64,000 nucleotides of DNA from Paraspadella gotoi (taxonomy: Eukaryota > Chaetognatha): positions 10,317,677 to 10,381,676 of the forward strand of contig CM119266.1 of NCBI GenBank assembly GCA_051294375.1, in the 5' to 3' direction. Shown in pieces: positions 42,180 to 55,302 of the stretch. The notes below the pieces were generated by a model. The model was not told where the DNA came from. It saw nothing but the letters and a program-made list of their open reading frames with translations, and made no database searches. A program made the position numbers and the translations under genes. Numbering within the stretch: position 1 is the stretch's first letter; each line of letters starts with the position of its first letter.

Positions 42180-43168
42180 CGATTACTAATCATATGACGG
42201 GTTTATGCGAGACCGCTCTCCGAGTTTTAAGTGTCGCTATCTCCTTTGATTCGGTCACGATTTCACGGACGACGAATATAAAAAAAAAATTTTAAACGTC
42301 GACGGGAGAAAAGGTGTAAACTGGCTGGTGTAAATTTAATATCTTGACGCCGATAAAAATCGGAAAAACCAGAAAAACGATGTATTTATTTTTTTCCAGG
42401 CTCACTTCTGAAAAAAAAAAAAAAACCAGTCCCAATTTTCGCGGAATTCCGAATTCCGAGAGATTTTCACGTTGTCTGAGACTTGTAGTTTGAAAGAGTA
42501 ATTAATTTAATAATTATTAATTAAGTGCTAGGGCCCCCTAGTAGGGGAAAGGTATAGTTATGGCCAAAGAATGTTTACCATGACAATGACTTTCTCATTA
42601 ACAAATGAGAAAACGAATTTGCTCGTTTGTCTAAAGCAGCTTTTCAAAGAAGAACCGAGAGGGCTGATAAAGCTGAGGATGATTAAAGGAAACATAAGGG
42701 AAATAACTGGCTCATAATTTAATATTCCTTGACCTTGTTCAATTTGGGAAGAATGAACGAAATCCTCAATCAGTACAAGTTTTACTATAAAAGAAAAAAA
42801 ACTAATTTCTTATCTCAGTTGTTTATTTTAAAATCAAAACGTTTCCAATTATTTACCTCTATTTTTTTAAATACATGAAGAATTGGACGCTAATTAATTA
42901 TAATTATTAAAATGATAGTCGTGAGAATATAATAAATATGATTTATGCTTAGATAATACTGATATCATTTACGTTGATCATAAAGCGAGTTGCTGAAATC
43001 AGTGACTGTGTGAGTGAAAAAACCTGTATGTAGCGAATCCCTTCCACAAAGAGGATAATACTCAGCAGTTGGGGAAATCATAGTGAAAGACTTATTTTCG
43101 CCACTTTTTCTTTTACCTACAATAATAACAATTTGTTTTGGTTCTTTCGTTTTGTTGTGTTGGTAGCA

Positions 43169-43288
43169 TTAAAGGAGAAAAGTTTTTTATTTTGAACAAC
43201 GAATTTATTTAGCATGAAAAATGGACATGTTTCTGCTTCAATGTAAGACTTCATCAGTTGTTCAAAATAAAAAACTTTTCTCCTTTAA
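43169..43288. repeat. Inverted-repeat hairpin in copy 2
   Basis: Left arm 43169-43200 and right arm 43257-43288 pair as in the copy-1 equivalent (32290-32411). The loop is 56 nt. Its left-arm end (AACAACGAATTTATTTA) resembles the inner part of the 12.5-kb hairpin (AACAACGAATTTTTATTTA), hinting at a common element family. Confidence 0.75.
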
Positions 43289-43580
43289 TACCTAAAATTT
43301 ATAATATTCATTTAACTTTTGTGACAAATCACGTGTAAAAAAATTTAAGAAGTTTAAAATGAAAAGTTTACATGACGAACATGCTTGAAATTAAATTAAA
43401 AGAATTGGAAATCGAGTACAACCGACCAAAGGAACCATACCGGCATTCGTCTCGAATGCTTTTGAGAGCTTGTGACGAAATCAAAAACGTAAAAAAATGT
43501 AAATGGCGGAGTGCTGTGGACTGATTAACTTTTTCCTCTACTTCTGTATGCCTCTTAAACGAATACGGAATACGGTAATA

Positions 43581-45333
43581 TTAAGAATTGAATATTTTTA
43601 AATGTCGCGAAGCCGTCTTAAAATTTTTCGGGTTAAGCGTTCGAATTATGTTCTGGTTGATGATGGAATTGGTTACCGTTGTCTTGGCTCCACCGTGCGG
43701 CACGAAAGTCTTACCACTCTTGTTGACAACACTCTTTTCGTACTGGAATGAGAGGAAGAATAATTATAAAACCGTAACCGATAACGTGAAGTGCTGACAA
43801 TGCCGTTTACTCATTTTAATTTACTTTGTACAACGGTACGAAAGGCGAAGACTTGTAATCCGGGAAATTTTCGAAGCAACCGGCCTTACAACCGCCGAGA
43901 CGCTTGCCTGGCGAAGACGGCTTAAAGGGGCGACCGTCGGATTCTTTACTGGGTCCTGAAAAATGGAGATTAATAATAGAAACTGCGTTCGTGGTTCACT
44001 TTGTAATTAACCTTTCTATTAGGAAATATTAATTTGTAAACAATTAAAATAAAAATATAAAATAAAAATGCATTTAACAAATGCGACTTATTTTATATTA
44101 CGTGGTGTTTCTCCCTTCGTCCCTAGGGGTTGTTGCCGATAATCATCGATCAATATATAATTTGATATCCGATAAAACAAATTTCAAAACTGTCAATCAA
44201 ACAATCATTATCTTTTAATCAGTGTCTGTCTCTCTCTCTCACTCTCTCACCCTTGCTAGCGGAATGGGCTCTGGATCCCGCCCTAGAAGGCGCCGCGGCG
44301 TTGGGATCAGGCTGGTAAACGCTGGGGTCGAAAACGTCTCCCAACGGAAAGGCCACGTGGAAGGGCCCGCCTTTGAGAACGCCTTTATGACGAGCGTTTG
44401 ATGTGTTCCGCAACTGCCGCTCACGATCGTAGGACGAGCTCGCGTACTCGGGATATTTGCCTGGCATAGTCATGATGAGCGGTAATTGAGAACTGCATTG
44501 AGAATTTTTGGAATTTTGCGTTTGTGGATGAGATAAACCAAATACCGATAGTGAGGTCGATAAACCCATAGCCCGTTCCCTTTTTTCCGGGGTTTGTAAT
44601 GAAGTTGGGGCCCGGGGGCTTTTCTTCTTTTTCGGCTTTCAGGCCGGGACTAAAATTCGAGAGGGGACCTCCGAGGGTCCCGTAATGCATTCCCAAACCG
44701 GTGCTCTTCTTCGCGGGCGAAGAAGGGATGTAGGGTTTGCCTATCAAAAAAGTAAGAAAATGGTGTCGAGAATTAAAATTAATCAGGAGTCGCAACAAAA
44801 CGCAAGAAAAAAGTTGGGGGAAAAAAACAAATGGGTCAATTCAAGTAATGTTACACGAAGGATATTCCCCAAGGAATATAGTCAATAGTTAACGCCCAAA
44901 CTAGTAAAAAATTAAAATCGACTAATCCTGGGTCTGCCACCTACATTTTAACGATACTAACCGATGGCCTTTTGCGAATTCTTTAGTCTGTCCATTCTCA
45001 TTCGTCTGACGACATCCGCGTAGGCTTCTCCTTCGTAAACGCGCCCGAATTTTCCTTCAAAGTATCCGTCCATCAGAGCAGACCGTTTGCTAAAAAAAAA
45101 AATTAATTATTACTCCAATGGTACAATTGTATGACAAGTTTTGATCATTGACGAATCGGCGTCCATTGTCACCTGGTTCCTCGGGCCAACATCTGTTTTC
45201 CCTTTCCGGCCGATTCGTTATATTGATTAAAGCCACCCGGGGACTTGTACTTGTCTCCGATGGTGATGTACCCCGGCTCAGAAAAGAACCCGACCCTCTC
45301 CATATCCGATTTGTTATCGCGATCTCCCGGCAT
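43581..45333 (-). CDS. CFAP96: CFAP96 (C4orf47-like) cilia- and flagella-associated protein
   Basis: Six exons: 45173-45333, 44962-45089, 44546-44740, 44251-44460, 43825-43955 and 43581-43742, total 987 nt (328 residues; the human protein is about 309). All junction phases agree. Diagnostic family motifs as I remember them: SDMERVGFFSEPGYITIGDK near residue 9; KGKQML; DGYFEGKFGRVYEGEAY; MHYGTLGGP; TNPGKKGTGYGF near residue 150; VLKGGPF; GRPFKPSSPGK; and the C-terminal LNPKNFKTAS. Known role: a centrosome/axoneme-associated protein of motile cilia and flagella. The ATG chosen lies just before PGDRDNKSDMER, matching the family's short N-terminus. It is divergently oriented from the VWC gene, about 750 bp away. 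An intact version of the broken copy at 32703-34435. Confidence 0.88.
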
Positions 45334-45875
45334 TCTGGCGAAGAATGTCCAGAATGTCAAAAAAAAATAGTAACGATTATTCGTAAAAATATTACTAAAA
45401 ATACTATTACTTACGTAAAATATTTTCGGTTTATCAAGAAAAATCAATAAGAGCTTCACAAATTTTTAACATTCTTAATAATTCCGTAAGATTCGTTTAC
45501 GAGTTCAGGTTTGATGTAGTTCAACTTGGTTACATGTTAGATAACGGTTGTCAGGACGATTCCAGAGACTGTGCATTTGTTTTGGATAAGTTATAGGGAG
45601 CCTCATTGAATTATAATTTGATAATTTGATAATTTGATAATTATAAATTTATACTATGATGAACATCGATTAAAAATTGGCAATCTACATTTTAGAGAGA
45701 AGATGGAATAATGTCTTAAAAAATCAAATGAGTAATATGTCATTTTAATTTCATGAGAAGCGAAATCAAAGTAGGCGAATGTAAAATATGTTTAGGAAAT
45801 ACTTTCATAAATAGTATTTTGTAATTTTGTAACTTTTTAATTCAATATCTTTATTTTCATATCAATTCATTGATT

Positions 45876-45929
45876 ATGACTGAAAAGGAATTCCCTCATA
45901 ATTCGAAAAAGCCGCAAATCAAATCGATG
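45876..45929 (+). other. Orphan 18-codon exon-like segment (copy 2)
   Basis: Identical to 34983-35036: ATG, 17 codons, then a GTAAGTAA donor in phase 0. It lies about 150 bp upstream of the VWC start codon. VWC exon 2 needs a phase-1 donor, so this segment does not splice in frame to it; it could be a leader exon of another transcript. Confidence 0.3.
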
Positions 45930-46080
45930 GTAAGTAAACAAAATTCATATCACATTAGAATGGTATTTACTCATCCAATTATTTTTAACGTCAAAAAATA
46001 TAAAAAGGGAATCTGCGGATTCAAATAACACATTTTTGACGAATTATTTTTGAAATATTGCTGAATATACCCCCCAAAAA

Positions 46081-47230
46081 ATGAAATCATTAATAGTTCT
46101 CCTGATTGTAGTGGTGCTTCACGCTTCAGATGCATCCAAAAAATTCAAAAGAGGCAAGTGACAAGTCCTAATTGTTCTTCGAAAGAAAAACAAAGAATGA
46201 TAGATAACCAGCCTAAAATAATCGCAACGAACGTTATATAATAGAGGTTATTTGGGTTAATTTTACTTTCTTCAGATTCCTGGCGCGTGTGGGAAGCAAT
46301 AGACGCAAATTGCGACAGCAGCCCTAAAGGAAATCCTTGCGTGACATGTTCTTGCCAGCTGTCTGGACGGTAAGATTTTTACTTTTTTTATAATTTCACT
46401 ATCTTTGTAAAATTAGTAAATATGGAATCGGAATCAACCAATTTAAAAAAACAATTTTCTCGAGGTATGGAAACGAATACACATATCGCTGCAGAGAAGA
46501 TACAAAGCACTGTTACGGGCAATTACCGTGCACCGACGCCATGATTAAACCAGGTTTACTCATAAAAAAAATTATAAAATGTAAATTCAGACCGTCGCTA
46601 TGTATCAGTTTGTAAATTAGTCGCTACAATGTAGCCTACATATCGTTAATATTGATCATTAAATAGCAATTTGGCTATATATCGACAAAGTGCAATTTGC
46701 AAGAAAACGGCGCCATTAACATTTTTTTAACTACTTTAAAACATTTATCTTCTTCAGGCGACTGCTGTCCAAGTTGCCCTAACGGACCAAACTGCAAAAT
46801 TTACGGCAAAGTAGTGAGACCAAGCCAAGAAAAGATTTACGCCCCAGGTATGAACAAATTCTAGTTAAGGACTGATGTCTTGGACTCCTGGCATATCAAC
46901 TTGATTGGGGCTTCGAACCCACAGCAAGCGCCTCCAATCAATGGCGTGCGTTAATAACCGGGGAGAGAAATCGTGACTTAAGCTCCTACGGTTGAAACAA
47001 AATGTAACCTGTTCACCGGTCACCCTTTGATACGAGGCCAATAAGAGTGGCGGTGAGGTGATTTTCAGTTGAACTGCCACAACGTTAATGGTGTTTCGAA
47101 ATTCCCTTGTCAAGGTACCGATAAGGAATACAGCTTTTGCCAAAACGACGGTTCGCAAAAAAGATGCTTCGTATCCAACATTCAACATGGGACTTACATT
47201 TACGAGAGGACTCGGTGCTACACATCTTAA
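46081..47230 (+). CDS. Small secreted protein with a VWC-type domain
   Basis: Five exons: 46081-46153, 46276-46369, 46465-46553, 46758-46847 and 47058-47230, total 519 nt (172 residues). Residues 1-20 form a signal peptide (MKSLIVLLIVVVLHASDA). Next comes a von Willebrand C pattern: NC, NPCVTCSC, YRC, HC, LPC and GDCCPSC. A second cysteine cluster follows (LNCHNV, FPCQG, SFCQND, RCFVS, TRCY). VWC domains are known in secreted and matrix proteins, often binding growth factors; the role here is not known. Intron 1 has a GC donor (AGAG|GCAAGT), required for the phase. The exon 5 acceptor (GGTGAG|GTGATTTTCAG) was chosen because only it keeps phase; the TTTTCAG eleven bases on does not. AATAAA lies at 47284. 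Confidence 0.7.
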
Positions 47231-48094
47231 AAATAAAAATTTAACCAAGAAAAATGTAAATAATATGCATAGTAGATGGAAAAAATAAATGTTTAGCGAT
47301 CTGTTTCACGTTTCACGTTTCATTCTGCCTAATAACAAAATACTAGCAAACAAAAAAAATTAGTTACAATTTACACGTTTAATTTCTTCGGGATAAATAA
47401 ACATTATTGGTCATTTTAACGTATACAAGATAATTTAGACTAATAATAACACTAAAGAAACGACCAATGCTTTGCTTTTAGTTTTCATATTCACAATACC
47501 AGTTGACCCACAACTACCGCTAAAAATAAAGCTGCCGAAAAAAAAATTAGTAACTCATTTCCTGTTAAATTTTCAAAAAAATATATTTGATTGCGATATA
47601 ATTGCAAATGTGGGTTCATTGGAAAACAGAGACTAGAGGAGCGTATGACGTTTTTAACTGTCGAAGGTAAAATGAGAAAGAAGCATCGAAAGACGATAAA
47701 AGCATCTTTTCTTTTTGAAGAGTGAGAAATAATTATTAATTTTTTTAAGTGGGGAAAAAAAGAAAGATCGTGGGAAGATTTTTGTTTTGTTTTATAACTT
47801 TCGAGCGAGTCCAAATAGAAGTGCAAAATGCAATTAAATGAAAGAGTACAATATGCAGAAAATAAAATTTTATCCGCTATCTACAAATTAAAAATTGGAA
47901 ATACCGTTAAAAATACTGAGGTAAGAACTGAAATATTAATCGTTACGAATGGAGCAAACAAATATTGAAGATTTTTTTTTACTCATTTGTCAATCGGAGC
48001 AGCGATGGAACGTTTTTCGCTGGCAACACAATGATTGGGGGACAGAAGCGAATTATTATCTCTGAATTGAATACAAAGTAATTCCATTACTAAA

Positions 48095-48110
48095 GTTTAT
48101 TTTTATTTTT
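48095..48110 (-). terminator. Polyadenylation signals downstream of RAB2
   Basis: Read on the minus strand, AATAAAAATAAA lies about 160 bp past the RAB2 stop, a typical position for an animal poly(A) signal. Copy 1 has the same region with altered spacing. Confidence 0.5.
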
Positions 48111-48137
48111 TTTGCTGGAGTTCACTTGTAACGACTA

Positions 48138-49560
<1,423 letters not shown>

Positions 49561-50171
49561 CGTAGCGATGGCGAAGAATTTCCGGAATTATATCTACAAA
49601 ATAGAGAGACAGCTGTGCGTTTTTTGTGCGACCAACCCACTGAGAGTATGACGTCAACATGAAGGCTTCAGAGCAGCGCCCCGAATCCACCCTATCCGCC
49701 AGGAATCACAGTAAAACGAGCAAAAGAGCAATCCTTTATATATTCTTTTGGGTTCAAGTTTTAAGTTTAATAATAGGAATATAAAAATGGAATTGCCAAA
49801 AACGGACAGGATATTTCCAAAATTTCCGTATTATTATTTGGGCTAAATTATGCTCATTTACCGCTTTTTGGCTGTCTCATTTTATCAATATTTCTCAATC
49901 ACACACAAGTTTAAAGAGTAATATTTACCGAATAATTTAGCTTATCTGGAAATAAGAGGAAAATAACTACAATGTACCTCGTCAGTAAAAAAATAAACAT
50001 TTGCAATAATCTTTCAAAGTAATATGTGTAATAAAGTAATTTATATTAGAAAAAGAAGTTTCATATAAAATCGGCAAAAGAAATTAGAAAATCACAGTTA
50101 GTTGCTAAATTATCTATAAATTCGTTTTTAATATGCTAATAAAATGCAATAGAGTCCTATAGAGAGCGGCA

Positions 50172-52996
50172 TTAACGAGACACGAAGCTCTGATAGTTTT
50201 CCCACACACGCGCCCCCTTGTTTCGTCGAATTTTGTCGATCTCGGCGTTGACCTCGTCGAAGAAGGGGACGGCGTGGTTTTTCACGCGCTCCATCCAGAT
50301 TCGAATGCGTCGTCGCTCGCTCTCCACGTCGAAACCCGCACCGGAAGCTTGTTTCAATTCACTGAAGGGATTAAGAGTATTGAATTAAAAAGTCATCTAA
50401 AGAAATGTATGATATAATAATAAAAAAAAATAAAAGAGCTTTGTGAAAGTTATGTTTTTTGTGTTTTGTGTACTGTGTTATGAAAAAAGTTTACGAAAGT
50501 TGTTCACGTTAAGAAGCACAAAAGTCTGAGATTATTGGACCCTGATACAGATAGCAGCACACGCAAACACCGGTGTACTTGGGGTTAACCGGAACGTCGT
50601 TTATCTATTCTGTCAAGCTGGGTGCGAAGCGGATTGAAAGAATTCAAAGGACTAAAAACAGCTTAAAAACCCGACACCGACTATTACAATAATATCACGT
50701 GAACTGCATAAAAGGAAATGAGGTGAACATAAATCTATGCATAACGATGATGAATTAAAATTAATTAAAATAGAAACCGATGTTTCATGAAACAAACAAA
50801 AGAGAGATGTTGACAGTTCCAAAAATCTTCAAAAATTTGAGTCCAACAGCTAAACAAATTTCGAACTTCCACGACAGGCACAGCTTCAGTAACTTTTAAG
50901 TTGATTGCTGAAGCGTTCACTTACCAAACTGCCAGCAAGTCGCAGATGCCCACTTCGTCGCCTTCAATGAATTCACCCGAAAGGAACCCTTCCTCCAACT
51001 GGTCGCATGCTTTGTCCAATTCCATCTTGAGGCAATGGAGCCTCTCGTAGTTTGGTGGTTGATGCGTGATGACCGGGACGACGGTCGCTTGGCTGAAGAT
51101 CTGAAGACAAGCGGGTCGCAATCGACTTTGGTGCCAGCTGAGGTATTCGTCCACCCGAGCCACGGCCTTGGCGTCATCGGCTGAAGGGAGCCATCGTTTC
51201 GACAGCCGGTGCCGGGCGGCGAGGTAGCGACAAATTGCCGGAGCCTCGCGGAGCACGAATCCGACATCGTCCATCACCGGTAGTCGAAGGGCGGGGCTGA
51301 GGCGCCGGAATTCCGGGTCGAATTGAGCGCCGGATTTGAGATGGATAGGGACGGCGTCGAAGGCTATTCCGGACTTTTTGAGGAAGAGGAGGAGGGCGCG
51401 GGAGGAGGAGGTTACCAAGTCGTAATAGATTTTCACAGGAGATAAAGTTGCAGCGTCAAGACTAGAATCCGCGAGCGATTCCACGTCACTCTTGGCCGGA
51501 GTCTCGAAGGCGGAATCTTGAAGAGAGTCGTCGCTGGCGGAACGAACCAGCTTGCCATTCTCGTCCAAAAACACCTTGGGCTTCAACAATTCTCGTTTCA
51601 AACTGACGGATAATATAAAATAAATAAATTATTTAGTATTCAAAATGATAAGTAAAAACAAGCGAAATCAACAACCCAGACGAGCATGGAACAAACCGGC
51701 TGTCAATTTTCCTCCTTCCCCCGTTGGCCTCCTCGTCCTCGTCGTGGGTGCTGACGCCAGAGTCTCGATGCTTCTCGTCCTCCGAATCAGAGGACATCCA
51801 AGGGCGACCCACCTGGCATCGAGAAACGGAATCAGTTTGGTAATACATATATCCCAGACAAAAAATATACGAATACAGTTTAAAAACCTTCACCTGCGTG
51901 GCGGCATCCTTCGTCTCAGCCTTGGCTTTACAGAAGGAACTCGTTCGACTACGAACAAAGGCGCGGTTGCGCGCGGGAGACTTTTCGTGGCCGTGGAGGC
52001 AAAGCGGAGGCAACGTGGAAAGGTGCGTCTGATTTCTGACGGGCGACCTTTCATGACCATGAACGCAAGGCGGCGCCAAAGAAGACATTTGGGTCTGGGA
52101 CCGAACGGGCGATCTTTCGTGACCGCGAACGCAAGGCGGCGCCAGCAGAGAAGTCTGCGAGAATTAAAAATGGTCGTGTATCGCTTAATCCCAGAGAGCG
52201 TACTAAGTTGCTCATGCCTGAGGGTTGACGATTCCGGCCCGGCGTCTTCTTTCAGCGACCGAAACGCCATATTGTTTGGGAGACGAAGCGCCTTGGTTGG
52301 AGCGCGCGTAGGAAAACTCGTTCGTGTGAATCTGAGAGAATGAGAAGAAGATATTGAGCGGAAAAATTCTGCTCGTTAATTCTTTCCGTTTCGCATCAGC
52401 ATTCAGCAACCTTGGGAACGTTCCTGCCGCTTTGAAGATCTTCTAACTTTCTGGTGAGCTCTTTGACCATCTTCGAATCTGGATCCGTCTCCAATGCCTG
52501 CTCGTATTTCTCCATTCCTTCAACGTAATCGCAGACCATGGACAAGCTCTACCATCGGGGTTTTTAGTTGGGAAATCGCGGGAAGGAAATCCGTCGCAAC
52601 CTGGATGTACCTGAAATTTCTTTTTCATGGAAGATATTTTGTCTTTGACGTTTTCCACTTGCTTCCGGTGTTCCCTGGCGATGCCGTCCGAACTGAAGAC
52701 GCCTCCGTCGGAATACTTGCGAAGAACCTCCTCGTATTCTCCATCGTCGAAGGTTTCGTCCGACAAAGACTGCGAGGAAGACAAATATGATTAAGCTAAA
52801 ATAAGTCTACTTGCAGATCACAGCAGGGTCACACCACCTTTGTAACTTCCGTCGGATCGGGATTGTCCGAAAAAAAACTTTGGCGGTGTTGAAAGTGCAT
52901 CATGGGATCCTCTTCGTTGGTAATGAACTTTCCCTTGCGGAAGTGCTTGTAGTAAGGCTCGCCATAGCGGTAGTCGCGATATCGTTGACGGTTCAT
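50172..52996 (-). CDS. Theta-class GST domain protein with long repeat-bearing N-terminus
   Basis: Eight coding exons: 52838-52996, 52611-52769, 52411-52548, 52218-52331, 51894-52154, 51697-51812, 50925-51602 and 50172-50361; total 1815 nt (604 residues). All phases fit. Residues ~1-330 are not recognised: a Tyr/Arg-rich start, an acidic then coiled-coil-like part (ENVKDKISSMKKKFQ; MVKELTRKLEDLQ), SYARSNQGASSPKQYGVSV, then three 22-residue repeats of the type APPCVxGHERSPVRNQTxLS. The C-terminal ~245 residues are GST theta-like: KIYYDLVTSSSRALLLFLKK (strand 1 with the theta Ser region), RLPVMDDVGF (cis-Pro), REAPAICRYLA, VDEYLSWHQSRLR, DEVGICDLLAV and ASGAGFDVE. GST theta enzymes conjugate glutathione; activity here is inference. 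The intron after IVNPQ has a GC donor. The start ATG is the first in its exon; an upstream coding exon is possible. Confidence 0.7.
51960..52154 (-). repeat. Three 66-bp coding repeats
   Basis: The 66-bp unit starts at about 51975, 52041 and 52107 and encodes 22-residue units around P-C-(V/L)-x-G-H-E-(R/K)-S-P-(V/A)-R, each ending near QT. The two units nearest the exon start are most alike. They lie entirely inside one exon of the GST-domain gene. Confidence 0.9.
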
Positions 52997-53005
52997 GGTG
53001 ACGAT

Positions 53006-55302
53006 CTGAAATTATACACCAATGATATTAGTTATAGCATGTTCAACATAATGTTGTCCAGGAAAAAGTATTAAACATTAGGTTAAAAATTAGTAGCTTT
53101 GTTTAACCACACAAAAAATTACTAGGAGATAAAGTTTTATGTATAAACGTCGAATTTTTAAAATTTATCTCTCCGACCGCACACTCCGAGTCATCTGGGT
53201 TGTTTATTTCTATTTTTTTTAAGTCATCGGCGAAGGCAACTTTTCAATAAATTCAAGCCACGCGCACCCGCGGGATCAAGAAAGAAATAAACAGAAAAAC
53301 TGAATAAAGAGAAAGTAAGAACCCGAACGGTTAAAATCAAACCGTGACGGGAGATAACGCGAATGATTTATTGACGTGGTTTGTCAGATGATCAACCCAA
53401 TTTAAAGACTTAAATTCTTATTCGTAACGACGTTAATTCATGAGAGAGTTGTTAATTGATAACGTTAAAGAACTATTTTTAGTCGCTGCTGCAGAGGAAA
53501 CGCCTTTTTTTGGGGTCTGTTCATCTGTTCGCGTCCCCAAATTTTCGTTTCTCTGGCCGGAAGGTAGGAAATGATCCTACGCGAGTTACATTATAGATAG
53601 ATCATTACTCGTTTGTGATAAATATTTAAATAACGCCCAACCGGCGTTCTATAAAATGAGAAGGAAATCCAAAAAAAAATGCTCTCAAAGTTTTTTTTGT
53701 TTTCAAGCGATTAAAAATCATTGTTTGCTCGAGAGTGGGTGTGAAAGGCTTAAAACCTCCAAGCGTGATAGTTATGGGATGGGGATGAAAAATAAAAATA
53801 TCAAGAAACAGAAAAAAAACAAATTTAGAATGGGTGGTACTGTGAACGTCAGTATCTATGAGAAAAAAAAAGGTTTGAGGAGTAATTTGAAAGCTTCCAT
53901 TATTTAAAAAAAAAATGTAATAAAGTTTCTTTAAAAAAACTCACCGGTCAACATCATCCAGAAGAAAAGATAAATTTAATAATAATACATAGTAATGTTG
54001 ATGGGAGCGCAGCGTTGCGTGCCCAGAAAAAAACGAAAGCTTCTGAAGAGAAGGATTCAAGTCGGCGGTGAGATCGAGATCATCATCGAACGCGTGGATG
54101 TCGAGGCCGAGCCCGTCGAGAGAGTTCGGGTGAACATCGATCTGTTTTTTTCCCTTTTTTCAGCCGAAAGTTTTCGATTTTGAAACATTTTTTAATAAAA
54201 ACACGTATCAATTACTAAATTCTCTGTGAGAATTAGATTTTTGACTGTGAAACCTGAACTTATAACAAATATATAAATATTATCAAGATAGGCGAAAAAA
54301 GAAGCTTTCGTTCAACATTTAGAACACAACTAATCTCATAAAATTGTCATGATTATACTAGATACCAAATTGTGTTTTCCACTAACTGTATGTATATTGT
54401 ATAACAGAGCAAAAAAATTAAAGCAGAAGTTTTAAATTTTGTTCTAATCGTAAGTAAGACAAACAGTAACACGTTTAAGCTGGGAAAAAGGTTTATATGA
54501 AAGGCTACACATGCAAAAAAACCAAGCAAGTTTATTATTTTAAAGCTGCCCGTGCAGAAAAATAGTAATCATAATTACTTTCTAATAGAAATATTAATAA
54601 AAAACCTCTTAATAATACGGTAGAAAAATAACAGATTTTCTAAAAATAATGAGTACGATCAGGAATGCATGGATATGGTGGAAGAGGATGAAAATTAAAG
54701 TGGTAAGATTTTTTTTTTGGTCATAAATATATGAATTCCCGATTAGAAAAAAAACGTGACAAGTTTATTTTCTGTAGACTACAACTTTACGTTGTAGATA
54801 ACTACTATTAAAATTCTAATTTTTTTCATTAATTCATCAAAAAAGCGTACAAAATTTAGATGAGAAAGTTTCTGTTGGCTAATTTGAGATCATTAAAGAG
54901 TGACCAACTACAAACATTAAGTAAATGAAAAGTGAGCCGAATCATCTATTTTACACATAGAAAAATGACCTTACTACTGCATAGAATTATATTTTATGTT
55001 AGGAAAGGTCAATAAAAAAATTTTAAAAATATAAGATAGTCCTTATTCCGAATCCTAATAAAAAATGACTGACAATTCTAATTTAAGGAACTTGGAAAAT
55101 TCTGCAGCAGCTTCATTCCTGTTGATAATCTTACGAATTATATTGTGTCATCTGTGTTTCTATAAATTATTCACTTAGCACCTGACCACAAGGACATTGC
55201 CGAGGCCATGTACATGTAAATCTCAGCGAAAAAATGTCAGAAAACCAATTTAAATATTGATACTGGTCACTGCTCCGCCCCGCCTAATCATCGTGACTAA
55301 CT
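53006..55302. other. Gene-free stretch between the GST and desaturase genes
   Basis: AT-rich. A strong minus-strand donor (CCG|GTGAGT, near 53944) and a plausible minus-strand frame at about 54030-54150 (IDVHPNSLDGLGLDIHAF) might be upstream exons of the GST-domain gene, but no acceptor/donor pairing in phase was found. Otherwise nothing is recognised. Confidence 0.45.
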
